Source of the DNA: Palsa-504 sp963789225
GTDB lineage: Bacteria > Actinomycetota > Actinomycetes > Streptosporangiales > Streptosporangiaceae
NCBI GenBank assembly: GCA_963789225.1
Contig: CAWBKD010000022.1
Coordinates: 248,001 to 312,000, forward strand
Length of the DNA: 64,000 nucleotides
Reading direction: 5' to 3'
Under the pieces are notes generated by a model. That model did not search any database and was not told where the DNA came from. It saw only the letters and a program-made list of their open reading frames with translations. Below, one piece after another: positions 1 through 8,704 of this stretch. The position numbers and the translations under genes were made by a program. Positions within the stretch are counted from its first letter, which is position 1. Every line of letters begins with the position of its first letter.

Positions 1-1204
1 CAGGGCCGTGCAGCGACTGGGCCCGGCCGGTGCGGACCAGCGTCCGGGACAGCGTCACCGGCTCGGCCTCCCACCACGACAGCCGGGCCGGGATCAGATC
101 CGGGTCGTCGTAGGAGGCCGAGACGTGCCGCGGCGCGCCGAGCGCGAACACCGCCTGGAACAGGGCATGCGCGTCGGCGTCGGCGGGGGCGCTGGCGAAC
201 CATTGCGCGAGGTGGCGCAGCTGGCTCTCCCGGCTGACCCCGCCGCGGCGGGATTCGGTGACCCGCCGGAGCAGCGCGGTGACGTTCGCGATCCCGGTGA
301 TCGTGGCGTCCTGCAGCCGCTCGGCCTCGCTGCGGGCGCTGGCGCCGAACCACTGCACCAGCCCGCCCCAGCGGTGCCGCCAGTCGGCGACGCGCTCGGC
401 GGGGGCGCGGAAGAGCCGCTCGTCGGCCTCGGCCGCCAGCGCGGCGATCCGGTCGGCGCCCACCGCGTCGACCTCCGCGACGGCATCGGCCAGCAACGGG
501 GAGTACCGGGACAGCTCGGAGTGGAACTCGCGCATGTGGGTGAGCAGCGCGTCCTTGTGCGCGAGGAAGACTTCCGGCCGGGTGTCGTTGGTCCGCGCCA
601 GGTCGCCCAGCATCAGGTAGAACCGGGCGGCGCGCTGGGCCATGTCCGCCAGCACCCCGTCCAGCCGGGACAGCTTCCTGTACACCTCCGCGGCGTCGCT
701 GGTTCTCGCGGCCTCCGCGAGCGTGACCAGGTCGGCCAGGATGTCCGGGAAGACCAGCCGGGACAGTTGCGCGTCCTCAAGGCTGGCGCCGAGCACGTCC
801 TCCACCGCGCGGTAGGCGCGGTACCCCGCCTGGGTGAACTGATAGACGTAGTGCCGGTTGCGGTACTCGGCGAGGTTGGCGGCGCGGGTGCCGTCGTAGG
901 AGCGGTCCAGCACCTGCCATTCGGCCAGCGCGTCGAGAAGCACCTGCACGTCGCCGGCCGTGCCCGCCTCGGCATGCTCTGCGGCGAGCGCGTCGAGCAT
1001 GGCCCTGGCGTCGGAGGCGTGCATCAGCACCTGGTAATTGGCCCGGGCGCGGTCGAATGCGCGCAGCAGCCAGAGGTACTCATGCCGTTTCTCCGCCGCC
1101 GCGAATCCGAACAAGCGCAGCCGGTCGTCCAGGGTGAACGCGTCGATGCCGAAGGCGTCGGCGGGCGCACCCTCCTCGGGACCGGCGGTCTCCGGACTGG
1201 CCAC
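1..1204 (-). CDS. jetA: Type III Wadjet JetA-like protein (DUF2397/TIGR02677), C-terminus cut by window edge
   Basis: About 401 codons are open to the left edge, so roughly the last 100 residues are missing (the family is usually near 500 aa). I chose GTG at 1204; GTG at 1210 is equally in frame, and no ATG is. Visible family-like segments are EKRHEYLWLLRAF at residues 38-50, and a winged-helix-like stretch with WQVLDRSYDG followed by an RNRHYVYQFT strand near residue 110. A long helical region ends with WRHRWGGLVQWF. In type III Wadjet systems DUF2397 is the first gene, acting as the kleisin-like subunit of an SMC complex that removes plasmids. The other genes (DUF2398, SMC ATPase, DUF2399 nuclease) would lie left of the window in the transcribed direction. 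The assignment rests on recognising the sequence; the rest of the operon cannot be seen. Confidence 0.78.
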   Translation of the reverse strand, partial: MASPETAGPEEGAPADAFGIDAFTLDDRLRLFGFAAAEKRHEYLWLLRAFDRARANYQVLMHASDARAMLDALAAEHAEAGTAGDVQVLLDALAEWQVLDRSYDGTRAANLAEYRNRHYVYQFTQAGYRAYRAVEDVLGASLEDAQLSRLVFPDILADLVTLAEAARTSDAAEVYRKLSRLDGVLADMAQRAARFYLMLGDLARTNDTRPEVFLAHKDALLTHMREFHSELSRYSPLLADAVAEVDAVGADRIAALAAEADERLFRAPAERVADWRHRWGGLVQWFGASARSEAERLQDATITGIANVTALLRRVTESRRGGVSRESQLRHLAQWFASAPADADAHALFQAVFALGAPRHVSASYDDPDLIPARLSWWEAEPVTLSRTLVRTGRAQSLHGP

Positions 1205-1379
1205 ATTCACGACACCAGACCATACCTTCGGCCTATGACAATCTCCGTGGATCGCCACGGCAGCAACGCGGTTTCCGACCGTCGGGCTCGGGCTGGGGCT
1301 GGTGAGATACCACCGTCCGTTCGGCTGAATGCTTGTGAATTTCCGAACGACGATGGTGACACGGCCGGGCAGCGGCCTG

Positions 1380-4300
1380 TCACGCCTGCGCGGTCAGCCG
1401 CAGTCCGCTGAGTGACTCCAGGACGGTCAGGGCGGCGCCGCGGCTCAGGTCCTCGTGGTGGCGTTCGTTGCCCGGCGTGCGCAGGCAGCCGTAGCAGGAG
1501 GTCTCCAGGCCGCAGTCGCACGAGCCGACCCGGCGCAGCGCCGCCGCCACGGCCTGGTCGAGGGCGCTCGCGATCCGCAGCGCGCTGCCCGCCCCGCCGG
1601 GGACGGTGTCGAACAGCACCAGGCCGCTGCTGCCGTCGGCGCCCGCGTGCACGACTCCGCCGATGTCGCCGCGGCTGATTTCCAGGCCCTCGGCCGCGCC
1701 CTCCAGCAACGCGTACAGGACCGTGTGCCACTGCGCTCGGGTGTCAAGCCCGGGGGCGTCCAGCCGCAGGCGCAGGATGTCGGTCTCGTAGGTGTGCGCC
1801 AGCGACCGCCACCGCAGCGGGCCGGTGCACGGCTTGCCGCGCAGCGGGTCGACGTGGGATCTGGGCGCGCGGCCATGGTTGGGCCCGCCCCAGCCGCACC
1901 AGTCGCAGATGAGAAAACCGCTGCCGCCGGGGCCCTCGGCCAGCGACACCAGCCGGCCGCGGGTGCCGGAATGACACCAGGCGAGCGCTCCGGTCGGGGC
2001 CTGCCAGCGCGTCTCGGCGAGCTCGGTGCCCAGCGACACCACGTGGACGGCGCCGTTCCAGGACCGCTGGGGCGGGACGCTGCCCGGCTTGCCGGTGCGC
2101 GGGTCGGCCACGAACCCGAACTCCGGGACGCAGTACTCGCGGACCGGGCCGTCGGCCGGGCGGCCGCACGCGGTGCAGGCCGGCGCCAGGTCGTCGCCGC
2201 CCTCCCGGTAATGCTGGCAGCCGCGGCATACCGTGTAGCTGCGGGTGATCAGTTCCCGGCCGGGCAGCCGGTAGATGCCCGCCGAGCGCCACAGCACGCC
2301 GCCGGCGACCAGCTCCGAGCCCGGCGCATACTCGTGGATCGCCACGGACAGGTCCCGGCTCAGTTCGAGCCGGGACCCGACCTGGCTGTCACAGTGCGCG
2401 GTGCGCAGCTCGACGGTGTCCACGGGGAACCCGTACTTGGGCAGGATGTTCCGGTTGGCCAGGAAGCCGAGCAGCGGGCGGCGGGTGATGGTGTTGATGC
2501 TGCGCTCGAACCGGGCGGCGAGGTCGCTGCGGCGGGCCTCGAACGCCTCCCTGCGACGTTCCTCGAAGGTGGCGACGTCGTGCGTGAGCTCGGCGCGGAC
2601 CTGGTCCAGCAGCCCGCAGAGCTCCGCCACCCAGGACCCGCCTGCGATGCCCAGCCGGGCCTGGACCTGGGCGGGAAGGATCGCCAGCAGCGCGCCGGTG
2701 ACCTCGCCAGGCACCGGGGTGAGGAAACCCCTGACCCGCTGGCACGGGGCGTCACGAGACCCGGGCGCGGGCAGGAAGAAGTCGCCGGCGGTCTTCCACT
2801 CCTGGCCGCCGTTCTCCTTGGCGTCGCGGAAGAACGCGGCGAGCGCGACCGAGTGCGCGTGCCTGCGGTCGATGCGCGGGTTGCCGAGCGGCACGTAGGG
2901 CGCGCGGACCTGCCCGGTTAGCATCGCTTCCGGCGCCTGGTAGCGGGACAGGTCGTGCGAGCGGCGCTGGGCGAAGGTGAGCACGAGCGCGGCGGTGTCG
3001 GTGCGCCGCCCGGCTCGCCCGGCCCGCTGGATGTAGCTGGCGGTGCTCGGCGGCATGTTGCGCAGCAGCACCGCGTTCAGCGCGCCGACGTCCACGCCGA
3101 GCTCGAAGGTGGTGGAGCAGGACAGGACATTGACCTCGCCGGCCAGGAACCGCTGCTGGATATCGGACGCCTCGAGCCCGGTCCACTGGGCGGTGTGCTC
3201 GCGCGCGGTGAGCGAGACCGGCGCGGTCTGCCGGTAGAGCGCACGGTAGTGCTCGTCGTCGTCGGTGCGGGCCGGGACGAGACGGCCCGCGCAGCCGAGC
3301 GTCGGGCACACGCCACGCAGCGACACGGCAGACAGCCTCCGGCACACGTCGCACCGCCACACCTCCCCGTCGGCGGCACCGGGGGCGAGGGTGAGCCAGT
3401 TGTGGTCGACCTGGTGGACCTGGCCGATCCTGGGCAGCGCGGCCGAGCGCAGCCAGCCGTCGCGGGACGCCGTGATCGCCCGCCAGCAGCCGTCCAGCAC
3501 CTCGCGCGGCTCGGGCGCCGCACCGCCGGCCGGCTGGCCGTCGAGCGCGGCCAGCAGCCGGCGCAGGTAGTCCAGGCGCTTGTTGATCCCCCTGGTGGGC
3601 AGCCAGCTCAGCACCTTCAGCCTGGCCTCCGCGCCGTCGCCTCGAACGTAGATGGGGCCGCGCCGCGGGTCGAACATCTCATCGGCCGGGTCGACCTCCT
3701 CGGGCATGGTCAGCGCGCCCTGCAGCCGCAGCGTCCGGAGCAGCTCGGCCAGCAGCAGCCAGCACTCCTCAGCGGTGAGCCCGAGGTCGAGCAGCGGCCG
3801 GGGCGGCGGCCAGGACGGGTCCCGGTCCAGCCCTACCCGCAGCAGGCCGAGCCCCTCCAGCGACTGGCGCTCGTCGAGGGCGACGAGCTCGCGCATGACC
3901 CAGCGGGCGGCCTCGCGGCGGCGGCCCTGCCGTGACTCGCGGCGGCCGAACACCCCGGCATCGCCGGCCGCCGCGGCGGTCTCCTCGATCAGGTCGTCTA
4001 CCGTGCAGGTCGCGTCGCGGGCCGTGGCGCGCGCCACGCCGTCAAGGATCAGCCGTCGCTGCTGCACCAGGGAGTGGCTGGCTTCTAGGTAGGGCGCGAA
4101 GAATGCGGCGGCCTGCCGGCTGTCGCTGAACGCGAGCAGCTTCCGGCCGCCCCCGGGCCGGCCGGCGAGATCATCCGCCGGGGGCAGTGCCTGGTACAGG
4201 GCGGTGGCCAGCACGGCTGCGGCGGCCTCGTTGCCGCTCTCGAACAACCGGATCATGCCGGTGCCGCGTGCCCCGCAGGCCAGGCAGCCGCGGGGCGCGC

Positions 4301-5123
4301 CGGATCCCGCCGGCAGCCGGTGCACCGGCCGCAGGTTCTCCGCCGCGCAGCCGCACGGCGCGGTGCCGTCACGGGGCGCGGCCGCGCCATCGGATGGCAG
4401 GCCCGGGAGCAGCGCGCCACAGCGCCCGCACAGCATGCTGTCCGTCGCGGTGGCGGCGTCCGCGTCCTCCAGCGTCTCGTCGTCCTCGTCGGCGGCGTCC
4501 TGCGCCTCGCCGAGCAGCAGCCAGGCCCGGCGGTCACCGCGGATCACGCGCGAGGTGAACCGCTCGCCCGCGGCGTCCCGGTCGATGGTCCCGGCCAGGT
4601 GCACCGCGCCGCAGCGTTTACAGCAGCCGAACTCGAAGACCGCCCCGCGGCAGTCCGGGCAGATCTCATGCCGGGCCAGCGACACGTGCGGCCCGGCCGG
4701 CGTCAGGCAGGTGAAGGCACCCTCCGTGGCCCGCGCGAACAGGTGATACCGGGCCGACAGCACCGGGGCCCCGGCCGGGTCGCGCATCCGTGCTCCCAGC
4801 GTCACCATGGCGGCCAGGGCGGCCTCGGCGACCTGTCGCGGCTCGCCGGGGAAGACCTCGCGGGCCAGGCCGGTGAACGGCATCGGCGCCCTGGCCAGCA
4901 GGCCCCGGAGCTTCGCCAGGGCAGCCTCGCGGGAGAGCGCCGCGACCGCGTTCGGCGCCGGGCCGGGGATCACCGGCCAGGGCAGGCAGTTCGCCGACCG
5001 GGTCGCCGTCCTCGCCGGCCAGCCGCAGGTAGTCCGCGGCGCCCAGCGGCCCCCAGAACGGTCCCGCCGGGATTTCCGCCCGCTGCGCGCCGACCAGGTC
5101 CTGCCGCGACGGATCCTCGTCAT
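1380..5123 (-). CDS. Giant SF2 helicase, C-terminal part (helicase C + zinc clusters + DUF1998), out of frame with its N-terminal part
   Basis: The true homologous part begins near residue 46 (about base 4985); the preceding residues are a shadow of the upstream frame. Cysteine clusters that look zinc-binding occur at residues 155-171, 232-238, 257-283 and 591-611. Helicase motif IV-like LLAFSDSRQAAAFF lies near 329, followed by motif V (TTFELGVDVG, 671-680) and motif VI (QRAGRAGR, 699-706). The C-terminus has the DUF1998 signature: CDCGLETSCYGCLR, then N, H and LSR spaced as in that family. Joined with the upstream frame the protein would be about 1,560 aa, longer than DrmA-type helicases and closer to Druantia DruE in size. 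I infer a defence translocase. It ends 170 bp before the jetA-like gene. Confidence 0.85.
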   Translation of the reverse strand: MTRIRRGRTWSARSGRKSRRDRSGGRWAPRTTCGWPARTATRSANCLPWPVIPGPAPNAVAALSREAALAKLRGLLARAPMPFTGLAREVFPGEPRQVAEAALAAMVTLGARMRDPAGAPVLSARYHLFARATEGAFTCLTPAGPHVSLARHEICPDCRGAVFEFGCCKRCGAVHLAGTIDRDAAGERFTSRVIRGDRRAWLLLGEAQDAADEDDETLEDADAATATDSMLCGRCGALLPGLPSDGAAAPRDGTAPCGCAAENLRPVHRLPAGSGAPRGCLACGARGTGMIRLFESGNEAAAAVLATALYQALPPADDLAGRPGGGRKLLAFSDSRQAAAFFAPYLEASHSLVQQRRLILDGVARATARDATCTVDDLIEETAAAAGDAGVFGRRESRQGRRREAARWVMRELVALDERQSLEGLGLLRVGLDRDPSWPPPRPLLDLGLTAEECWLLLAELLRTLRLQGALTMPEEVDPADEMFDPRRGPIYVRGDGAEARLKVLSWLPTRGINKRLDYLRRLLAALDGQPAGGAAPEPREVLDGCWRAITASRDGWLRSAALPRIGQVHQVDHNWLTLAPGAADGEVWRCDVCRRLSAVSLRGVCPTLGCAGRLVPARTDDDEHYRALYRQTAPVSLTAREHTAQWTGLEASDIQQRFLAGEVNVLSCSTTFELGVDVGALNAVLLRNMPPSTASYIQRAGRAGRRTDTAALVLTFAQRRSHDLSRYQAPEAMLTGQVRAPYVPLGNPRIDRRHAHSVALAAFFRDAKENGGQEWKTAGDFFLPAPGSRDAPCQRVRGFLTPVPGEVTGALLAILPAQVQARLGIAGGSWVAELCGLLDQVRAELTHDVATFEERRREAFEARRSDLAARFERSINTITRRPLLGFLANRNILPKYGFPVDTVELRTAHCDSQVGSRLELSRDLSVAIHEYAPGSELVAGGVLWRSAGIYRLPGRELITRSYTVCRGCQHYREGGDDLAPACTACGRPADGPVREYCVPEFGFVADPRTGKPGSVPPQRSWNGAVHVVSLGTELAETRWQAPTGALAWCHSGTRGRLVSLAEGPGGSGFLICDWCGWGGPNHGRAPRSHVDPLRGKPCTGPLRWRSLAHTYETDILRLRLDAPGLDTRAQWHTVLYALLEGAAEGLEISRGDIGGVVHAGADGSSGLVLFDTVPGGAGSALRIASALDQAVAAALRRVGSCDCGLETSCYGCLRTPGNERHHEDLSRGAALTVLESLSGLRLTAQA

Positions 5124-6072
5124 GCCATTCGAAGGGCAGGTCGAACAGCTTGCCGGCGAAGCCGATCACGGCTCGCGGCCGGTCGCCGACCGTGGCGCTC
5201 GTGGCGATCGCCTGGAAGCCGGCCTGCACTCCGGTCGCCGAACGGCTTACCCGCTCTCGGAGGCGCCGGAGCAGCATGCCGACCTCTTCGGCCTTCGCGC
5301 CGTCATAGACGTGGGCTTCGTCGAGGATGACGAAGCGCCAGTGGCCGCCGTGCTTGCCCTCGAACAGATCGAGGTCCGCCGGGCGCAGCAGCAGGTACTC
5401 CAGCATCGCGTAGTTGGTGAGCAGCAGATGGGGCGGGCTGTCCCGCATCTCCTCACGGCTCAGCAGCTCGCCGGGCAGCCGGGGCTCGCCCGGGTTGAGC
5501 TCCTCGAACAGCGACGTGCCCTCGCGCGCGCGTTCCGGGGTATCGCCGGTGTACCTGCCGAAGGTGATCTGCGGGCTCCCCGCCAGCAGTTGGCGCAGCC
5601 TGCGGACCTGATCGTTGGCGAGGGCGTTCATCGGGTACAGCAGCAGCGCTCGTACCCCCGGCCCGAGCGTTCCGGCCGCGTGCTCGGCAGTCAGCGCGGA
5701 CAGCACCGGCAGCAGGAAACATTCGGTCTTCCCCGATCCGGTTCCGCTCGCGACCACCACGTTACGGCCCGCGGCGGTCTTGCGGATCGCCTGCTCCTGG
5801 TGGAGGTACAGCGGGCGGTCAAGCGGAAGGGCCGGGCCGCCCAGCCGGGCGAACGCCGGGTGGAGCACCCCGTCGGCGATCAGGTCGCGCAGGCTGGCCC
5901 CGGTCCGGTACGGCGGGGTCGCCTCGAGGATCGGCCCCTTGGTCAGCAGCGGGCTGTCGGCGATGCGGTCCGCCAGCGCGGCGGCGAGTGCCCGATCCCT
6001 GACGGGCAGCAATGATCGCAGGTAGCGGCGGTAGGTGGCGCTCAGCAGGGCGCTGGTGGCGATCACATCCAC
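4666..6072 (-). CDS. Giant SF2 helicase, N-terminal part (DEAH ATPase core)
   Basis: The first of about 365 usable residues of the split helicase. Motifs in order: Q-motif-like LYLHQEQAI (88-96), Walker A SGTGSGKT (109-116), motif Ia YPMNALANDQ (146-155), TNYAMLEYLLLRP (219-231), DEAH (251-254) and the motif III SAT triad (292-294). After DYLRLAGEDGDPVGELPA the frame becomes nonsense, while the continuing family sequence (PVIPGPAPNAVAAL) appears in the next frame near base 4980. One inserted or deleted base would restore a single gene spanning 1380-6072. There is no homopolymer at the junction, so this differs from the lesion in the partner gene. The start is ATG at 6072, 27 nt after the partner gene's stop, which suggests one operon. 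Confidence 0.83.
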   Translation of the reverse strand: MDVIATSALLSATYRRYLRSLLPVRDRALAAALADRIADSPLLTKGPILEATPPYRTGASLRDLIADGVLHPAFARLGGPALPLDRPLYLHQEQAIRKTAAGRNVVVASGTGSGKTECFLLPVLSALTAEHAAGTLGPGVRALLLYPMNALANDQVRRLRQLLAGSPQITFGRYTGDTPERAREGTSLFEELNPGEPRLPGELLSREEMRDSPPHLLLTNYAMLEYLLLRPADLDLFEGKHGGHWRFVILDEAHVYDGAKAEEVGMLLRRLRERVSRSATGVQAGFQAIATSATVGDRPRAVIGFAGKLFDLPFEWHDEDPSRQDLVGAQRAEIPAGPFWGPLGAADYLRLAGEDGDPVGELPALAGDPRPGAERGRGALPRGCPGEAPGPAGQGADAVHRPGPRGLPRRAATGRRGRPGRHGDAGSTDARPGRGPGAVGPVSPVRAGHGGCLHLPDAGRAARVAGPA

Positions 6073-6099
6073 GGTGCCGATCCTTCCAGGGTTCCGTGC

Positions 6100-6850
6100 C
6101 TACGGGGCCGATAGCGTGGTGCCAGCCGGAAGCCACGGGTCGGCGCGGTCAGCCGTCCCGCGGACGTGCGCGACGATGGCCGTACGCCCTCCGGCGGTGA
6201 TCCGCAGCGACACTTCCCGGTGGGAGCTCACCGTGTCCAGCATCCGGCGCAGCGGGTAGCGGCCCTGCCTGGTCGGCTGGAGCACCTGGACGACCTGTTC
6301 CCGCGCGATCACCTCGAGCGGCGGATCCCAGGCGAGACCGGGCAGGTCGAGACGGAGCGCGCCGCCTCGTCGCAGCTCGGACCCGCCGATGGCGAGCGGT
6401 CCGAGGTGGTGCCACGCGGTGGGCGTCCCGCCGCTGCCGGGCTCCGGTTCGATCCGCATCCGCAGGTGCGGTGGCCTGACCCGCAGCGGGACGACGATCG
6501 GGCCAGCCACGCACGTCATGCCGATCGTGGCGGACTCGGCCGGGATGAACGCCGCCTGCGGCGAGACCGTCATGCCAGGCGGGGCCGTCAGCACCGCTTC
6601 CGCCGGCTCCAGGCCCCGCTCGCTGGTCAGCCGGGGCACGGGGGAGTAGGCCGCGCCGAGCCCTTCCGCGATGGTGACGTTCCGGCGCAGGCCGGCGCCG
6701 GACGAGTCACCGACCGGGGTCACCGTCACGGTCACCGTGCCGAGCACCGGTCGTGGTACCTGTCGCCATAGCTGATCCGGCCGCCAGTCGGCTGCGGTCG
6801 TGGTGATCACCGCAAGCACGGCGCTGGCCGGGGGGACGACCCCCCCAGAC
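6100..6850 (-). CDS. Unknown helicase-partner protein, C-terminal part (beta-rich)
   Basis: Family-like sequence resumes in this frame at SAVLAVITTTAADW (about base 6820) and runs to the stop at 6100. It is rich in alternating hydrophobic strands (for example VTVTVTPVGD, VVPLRVRPPHLRMRI, VSLRITAGGRTAIVAHV), consistent with one or more immunoglobulin-like beta sandwiches; no catalytic motif is visible. It is the continuation of the frame starting at 8093: the two frames meet in a G7 run (minus strand) at 6840-6846, where eight Gs would join them into one protein of about 660 aa. It lies 27 nt upstream of the helicase. I do not recognise the family. Confidence 0.6.
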
Positions 6851-8093
6851 CCCTCCGCACGGGCACGCCACCTGCACGGCGTACCTCGATGCGCCACGGC
6901 CGCGCCTCGGCGGGAAGCAGTACGGTCGGCAGCCCGGCGTGCACCGGCGCCGCGGTCGCCGTGGTAACCCCCGGCACCGGCGGCCCGGTGGCCAGGCACG
7001 GCTTAAGGCGGCCGCGCACCCGGTGGCGCCGCCGACCCGCCTGGTCCCGGATCTCCAGCTCAAGCCAGGAGACGCCGCGCAAGTCCAGCTGGGCCATGCG
7101 CCAGCCGCGCCAGGTCAGCGGCAGCCGGCTGGTCACTATAACCCGAGGCGGAACGTCCGAACCCAGAGCCAGGTCGGCCGGATGGATCACCCAGACGGGC
7201 TCGGCAGGCAGAACCGGACCGGCGTACCCGCCGCCTTCGTCGAAGACAAGCAGCGGATTCGCAACCTCGTGCGGCAAAGCGGATCGCCAGGTCTGGTCGC
7301 GTCCATCAGCCACCAGCACGCCCCGGCCGAACGGTTCCAGACGCAGGACGCCGGCCGGCGCCGGGCCGCCCGCAAGCTCGGCCACCACGACCTCGGCCGC
7401 GTCGAGGATCCGCTGCGGCGCGGACTGATCGCCCGTCGGCGGATCGCCCGTTGGGTGATCGCCGTCGGCTGGCCGGTCCGGGGCCGTCATCAGGTGCAGC
7501 GTCGAGCGGCAACATTCGATGAACGAGGTCACCGCCGGCCCGCCCGATCGCAGCAGCGCCGCGACTGCCGGGTCGGTGCTGGACAGGTCCGCATCGGCGT
7601 CGTCTCCTCCGGCCTTGTACCCGGCGGCGACCAGGCGCAGGAACTCCGGCAAACAGGCATCGGGCACTGCGGCATGAACGAGCACCGCCTCCCATCCGGT
7701 GCCTGGCGGGGTAATTCCCAGCACGGTCAGCGCCTCGACGAAGGCCTGGCCCCAATGGTCGGCAGACCGGTGGGTCGCCCGCAGCCCGGCCGCCCGATGC
7801 CAGCCAGGCCAGAAGCGTCCGTTGCGATAAGATGCCGCGGCCACCTGGGCCAGCCCCACAACCAGGCACGCTGGCCACTGGTGCGCCACCTCCGTGGGTG
7901 ATCGCCCTCGGGATTGATCGCCCAGCGCCCTGGCCACCATGTCGCGCACCGCCGCCTCGACCTCGAGGGTCCCGGCCAGCCCGCCCGCGCTCAGGTGCCT
8001 ACGCCAGCCGGGCTCCAGCAGGTGGAGCAGGCTGGCACCGCGCGGTGGCGGCCCGGCCACGTCTGCCACCTCCCCAGCCGTACGGTGGATCAC
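6807..8093 (-). CDS. Unknown helicase-partner protein, N-terminal part
   Basis: This is the first gene of the leftward cluster that includes the giant helicase. Residues 1-200 look helical, with a conspicuous block WPACLVVGLAQVAAASYRNG followed by FWPGWH. A Thr/Gly/Asp-rich linker (PTGDPPTGDQ) follows. From about residue 260 there is a strand-rich region with LVFDEGGGYAGPVLP and WRGWRMAQLDLRGVSWLEL, which continues in the next frame after 6850. The frame as read ends with an unrelated 15-residue tail (to PAPCLR) caused by the G7 tract. No enzymatic motif is visible. Pairing of an unrecognised protein of this size directly ahead of a DUF1998 helicase is typical of phage-defence modules, but this specific pairing is inference. 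Confidence 0.6.
   Translation of the reverse strand: MIHRTAGEVADVAGPPPRGASLLHLLEPGWRRHLSAGGLAGTLEVEAAVRDMVARALGDQSRGRSPTEVAHQWPACLVVGLAQVAAASYRNGRFWPGWHRAAGLRATHRSADHWGQAFVEALTVLGITPPGTGWEAVLVHAAVPDACLPEFLRLVAAGYKAGGDDADADLSSTDPAVAALLRSGGPAVTSFIECCRSTLHLMTAPDRPADGDHPTGDPPTGDQSAPQRILDAAEVVVAELAGGPAPAGVLRLEPFGRGVLVADGRDQTWRSALPHEVANPLLVFDEGGGYAGPVLPAEPVWVIHPADLALGSDVPPRVIVTSRLPLTWRGWRMAQLDLRGVSWLELEIRDQAGRRRHRVRGRLKPCLATGPPVPGVTTATAAPVHAGLPTVLLPAEARPWRIEVRRAGGVPVRRGLGGSSPRPAPCLR
6829..6857 (-). repeat. GC-rich hairpin with G7/C6 tracts at the frameshift
   Basis: Read on the minus strand, this segment is GGAGGGGTCT followed by seven G, TCGT and six C. The G and C tracts can pair as a hairpin with a TCGT loop. 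The words GGAGGGGTC, a G-tract joined to GTC, and TCGTCCC recur in the insertion inside the molybdenum hydroxylase gene at 37.5 kb. One extra G would put the partner gene back in frame. It could be a slippage-prone tract, a small repeat element, or a base-calling error. Confidence 0.6.
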
Positions 8094-8186
8094 AGCGCCC
8101 TGCGAACAGACTAGTGAGGATCACCGACAGCGGGGCCGGCGGCGTCTGCGGGCGTTGGACGAGGCTTTCCGCCGATGGGCGACGCG

Positions 8187-8227
8187 GCAGCTTCGCCTAC
8201 CCAGGTTCGAACCCTGGACTGCCACGC
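8187..8227 (+). repeat. Degenerate tRNA-Tyr 3'-end-like remnant
   Basis: A perfect T-arm (CCAGG, TTCGAAC, CCTGG) is followed by ACTGCCAC, which resembles a tRNA acceptor 3' strand. It is preceded by CGGCAGCTTCGCCTAC, similar to the long variable arm of actinobacterial tRNA-Tyr. No matching 5' acceptor strand, D-arm or anticodon arm is visible upstream, so it is not a functional tRNA. With the copies at 8.87 and 19.16 kb it makes three tRNA-Tyr-derived sites. Confidence 0.5.
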
Positions 8228-8704
8228 CGGTTGAGGATTGTGGTGGTACCGTCGCACAGCGGACAACGTCGGTGCACAGTACGCGACCTGCCAGCATTTG
8301 CCCGCGGGTGCGGGCGGCTACCACCCGCAGTTGACGGCCATCATCCCGGCCTGGTCGGCCATGAAGCGGACGAAGGTCGCCTGCGCGATCTCTGACCAGA
8401 TGATCCTCACCGGGAGCCGCCGAACACCTCAGCCATGAACTCCTCGTGCGACTTCAGGGCCGGCCGCCCGGCCGTCTCGACAGCGCGGGCGCGCGCCGAA
8501 ACCCCACGGTCTGTGTTTTCCTAGATCGCAGTCGGCCTGGTTCCGGGCTCCTGACGCACCGGTATCCCCTAGGAGCCGCTGTCGCTGCGGCGAATACCCG
8601 GCGAAGTCGAGGCAGGGCGTGCGTCCGTGGCAGGTCGCTGGCTTGTGGGTGGACGTCTGTAAAAGGCGTCATCTCCGCCTGCCCAGGGGGCGTCTCTGCA
8701 TGTT
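8228..8704. other. Non-coding stretch, no gene recognised
   Basis: Open frames here give compositionally odd, low-quality translations with no recognisable family. The stretch lies between two tRNA-Tyr remnants and probably consists of decayed mobile-element DNA. Confidence 0.4.

Noticed and set aside
8..1411. Long plus-strand frame opposite jetA
   Set aside because: Arg/Gly/Pro/His-rich translation without family features; it is the complement of the DUF2397 frame, as expected at this GC content.
1207..1731. Separate small gene between the helicase and jetA
   Set aside because: Its frame is mostly the helicase C-terminus in a shifted frame (low-complexity Arg/Gly) and has no independent features.
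1455..2921. 488-codon plus-strand frame opposite the helicase
   Set aside because: Antisense shadow of the DUF1998 region.
1380..6072. Complete DISARM system
   Set aside because: No DrmB, DrmC (PLD) or methyltransferase gene is adjacent; only a DUF1998 helicase is shared.
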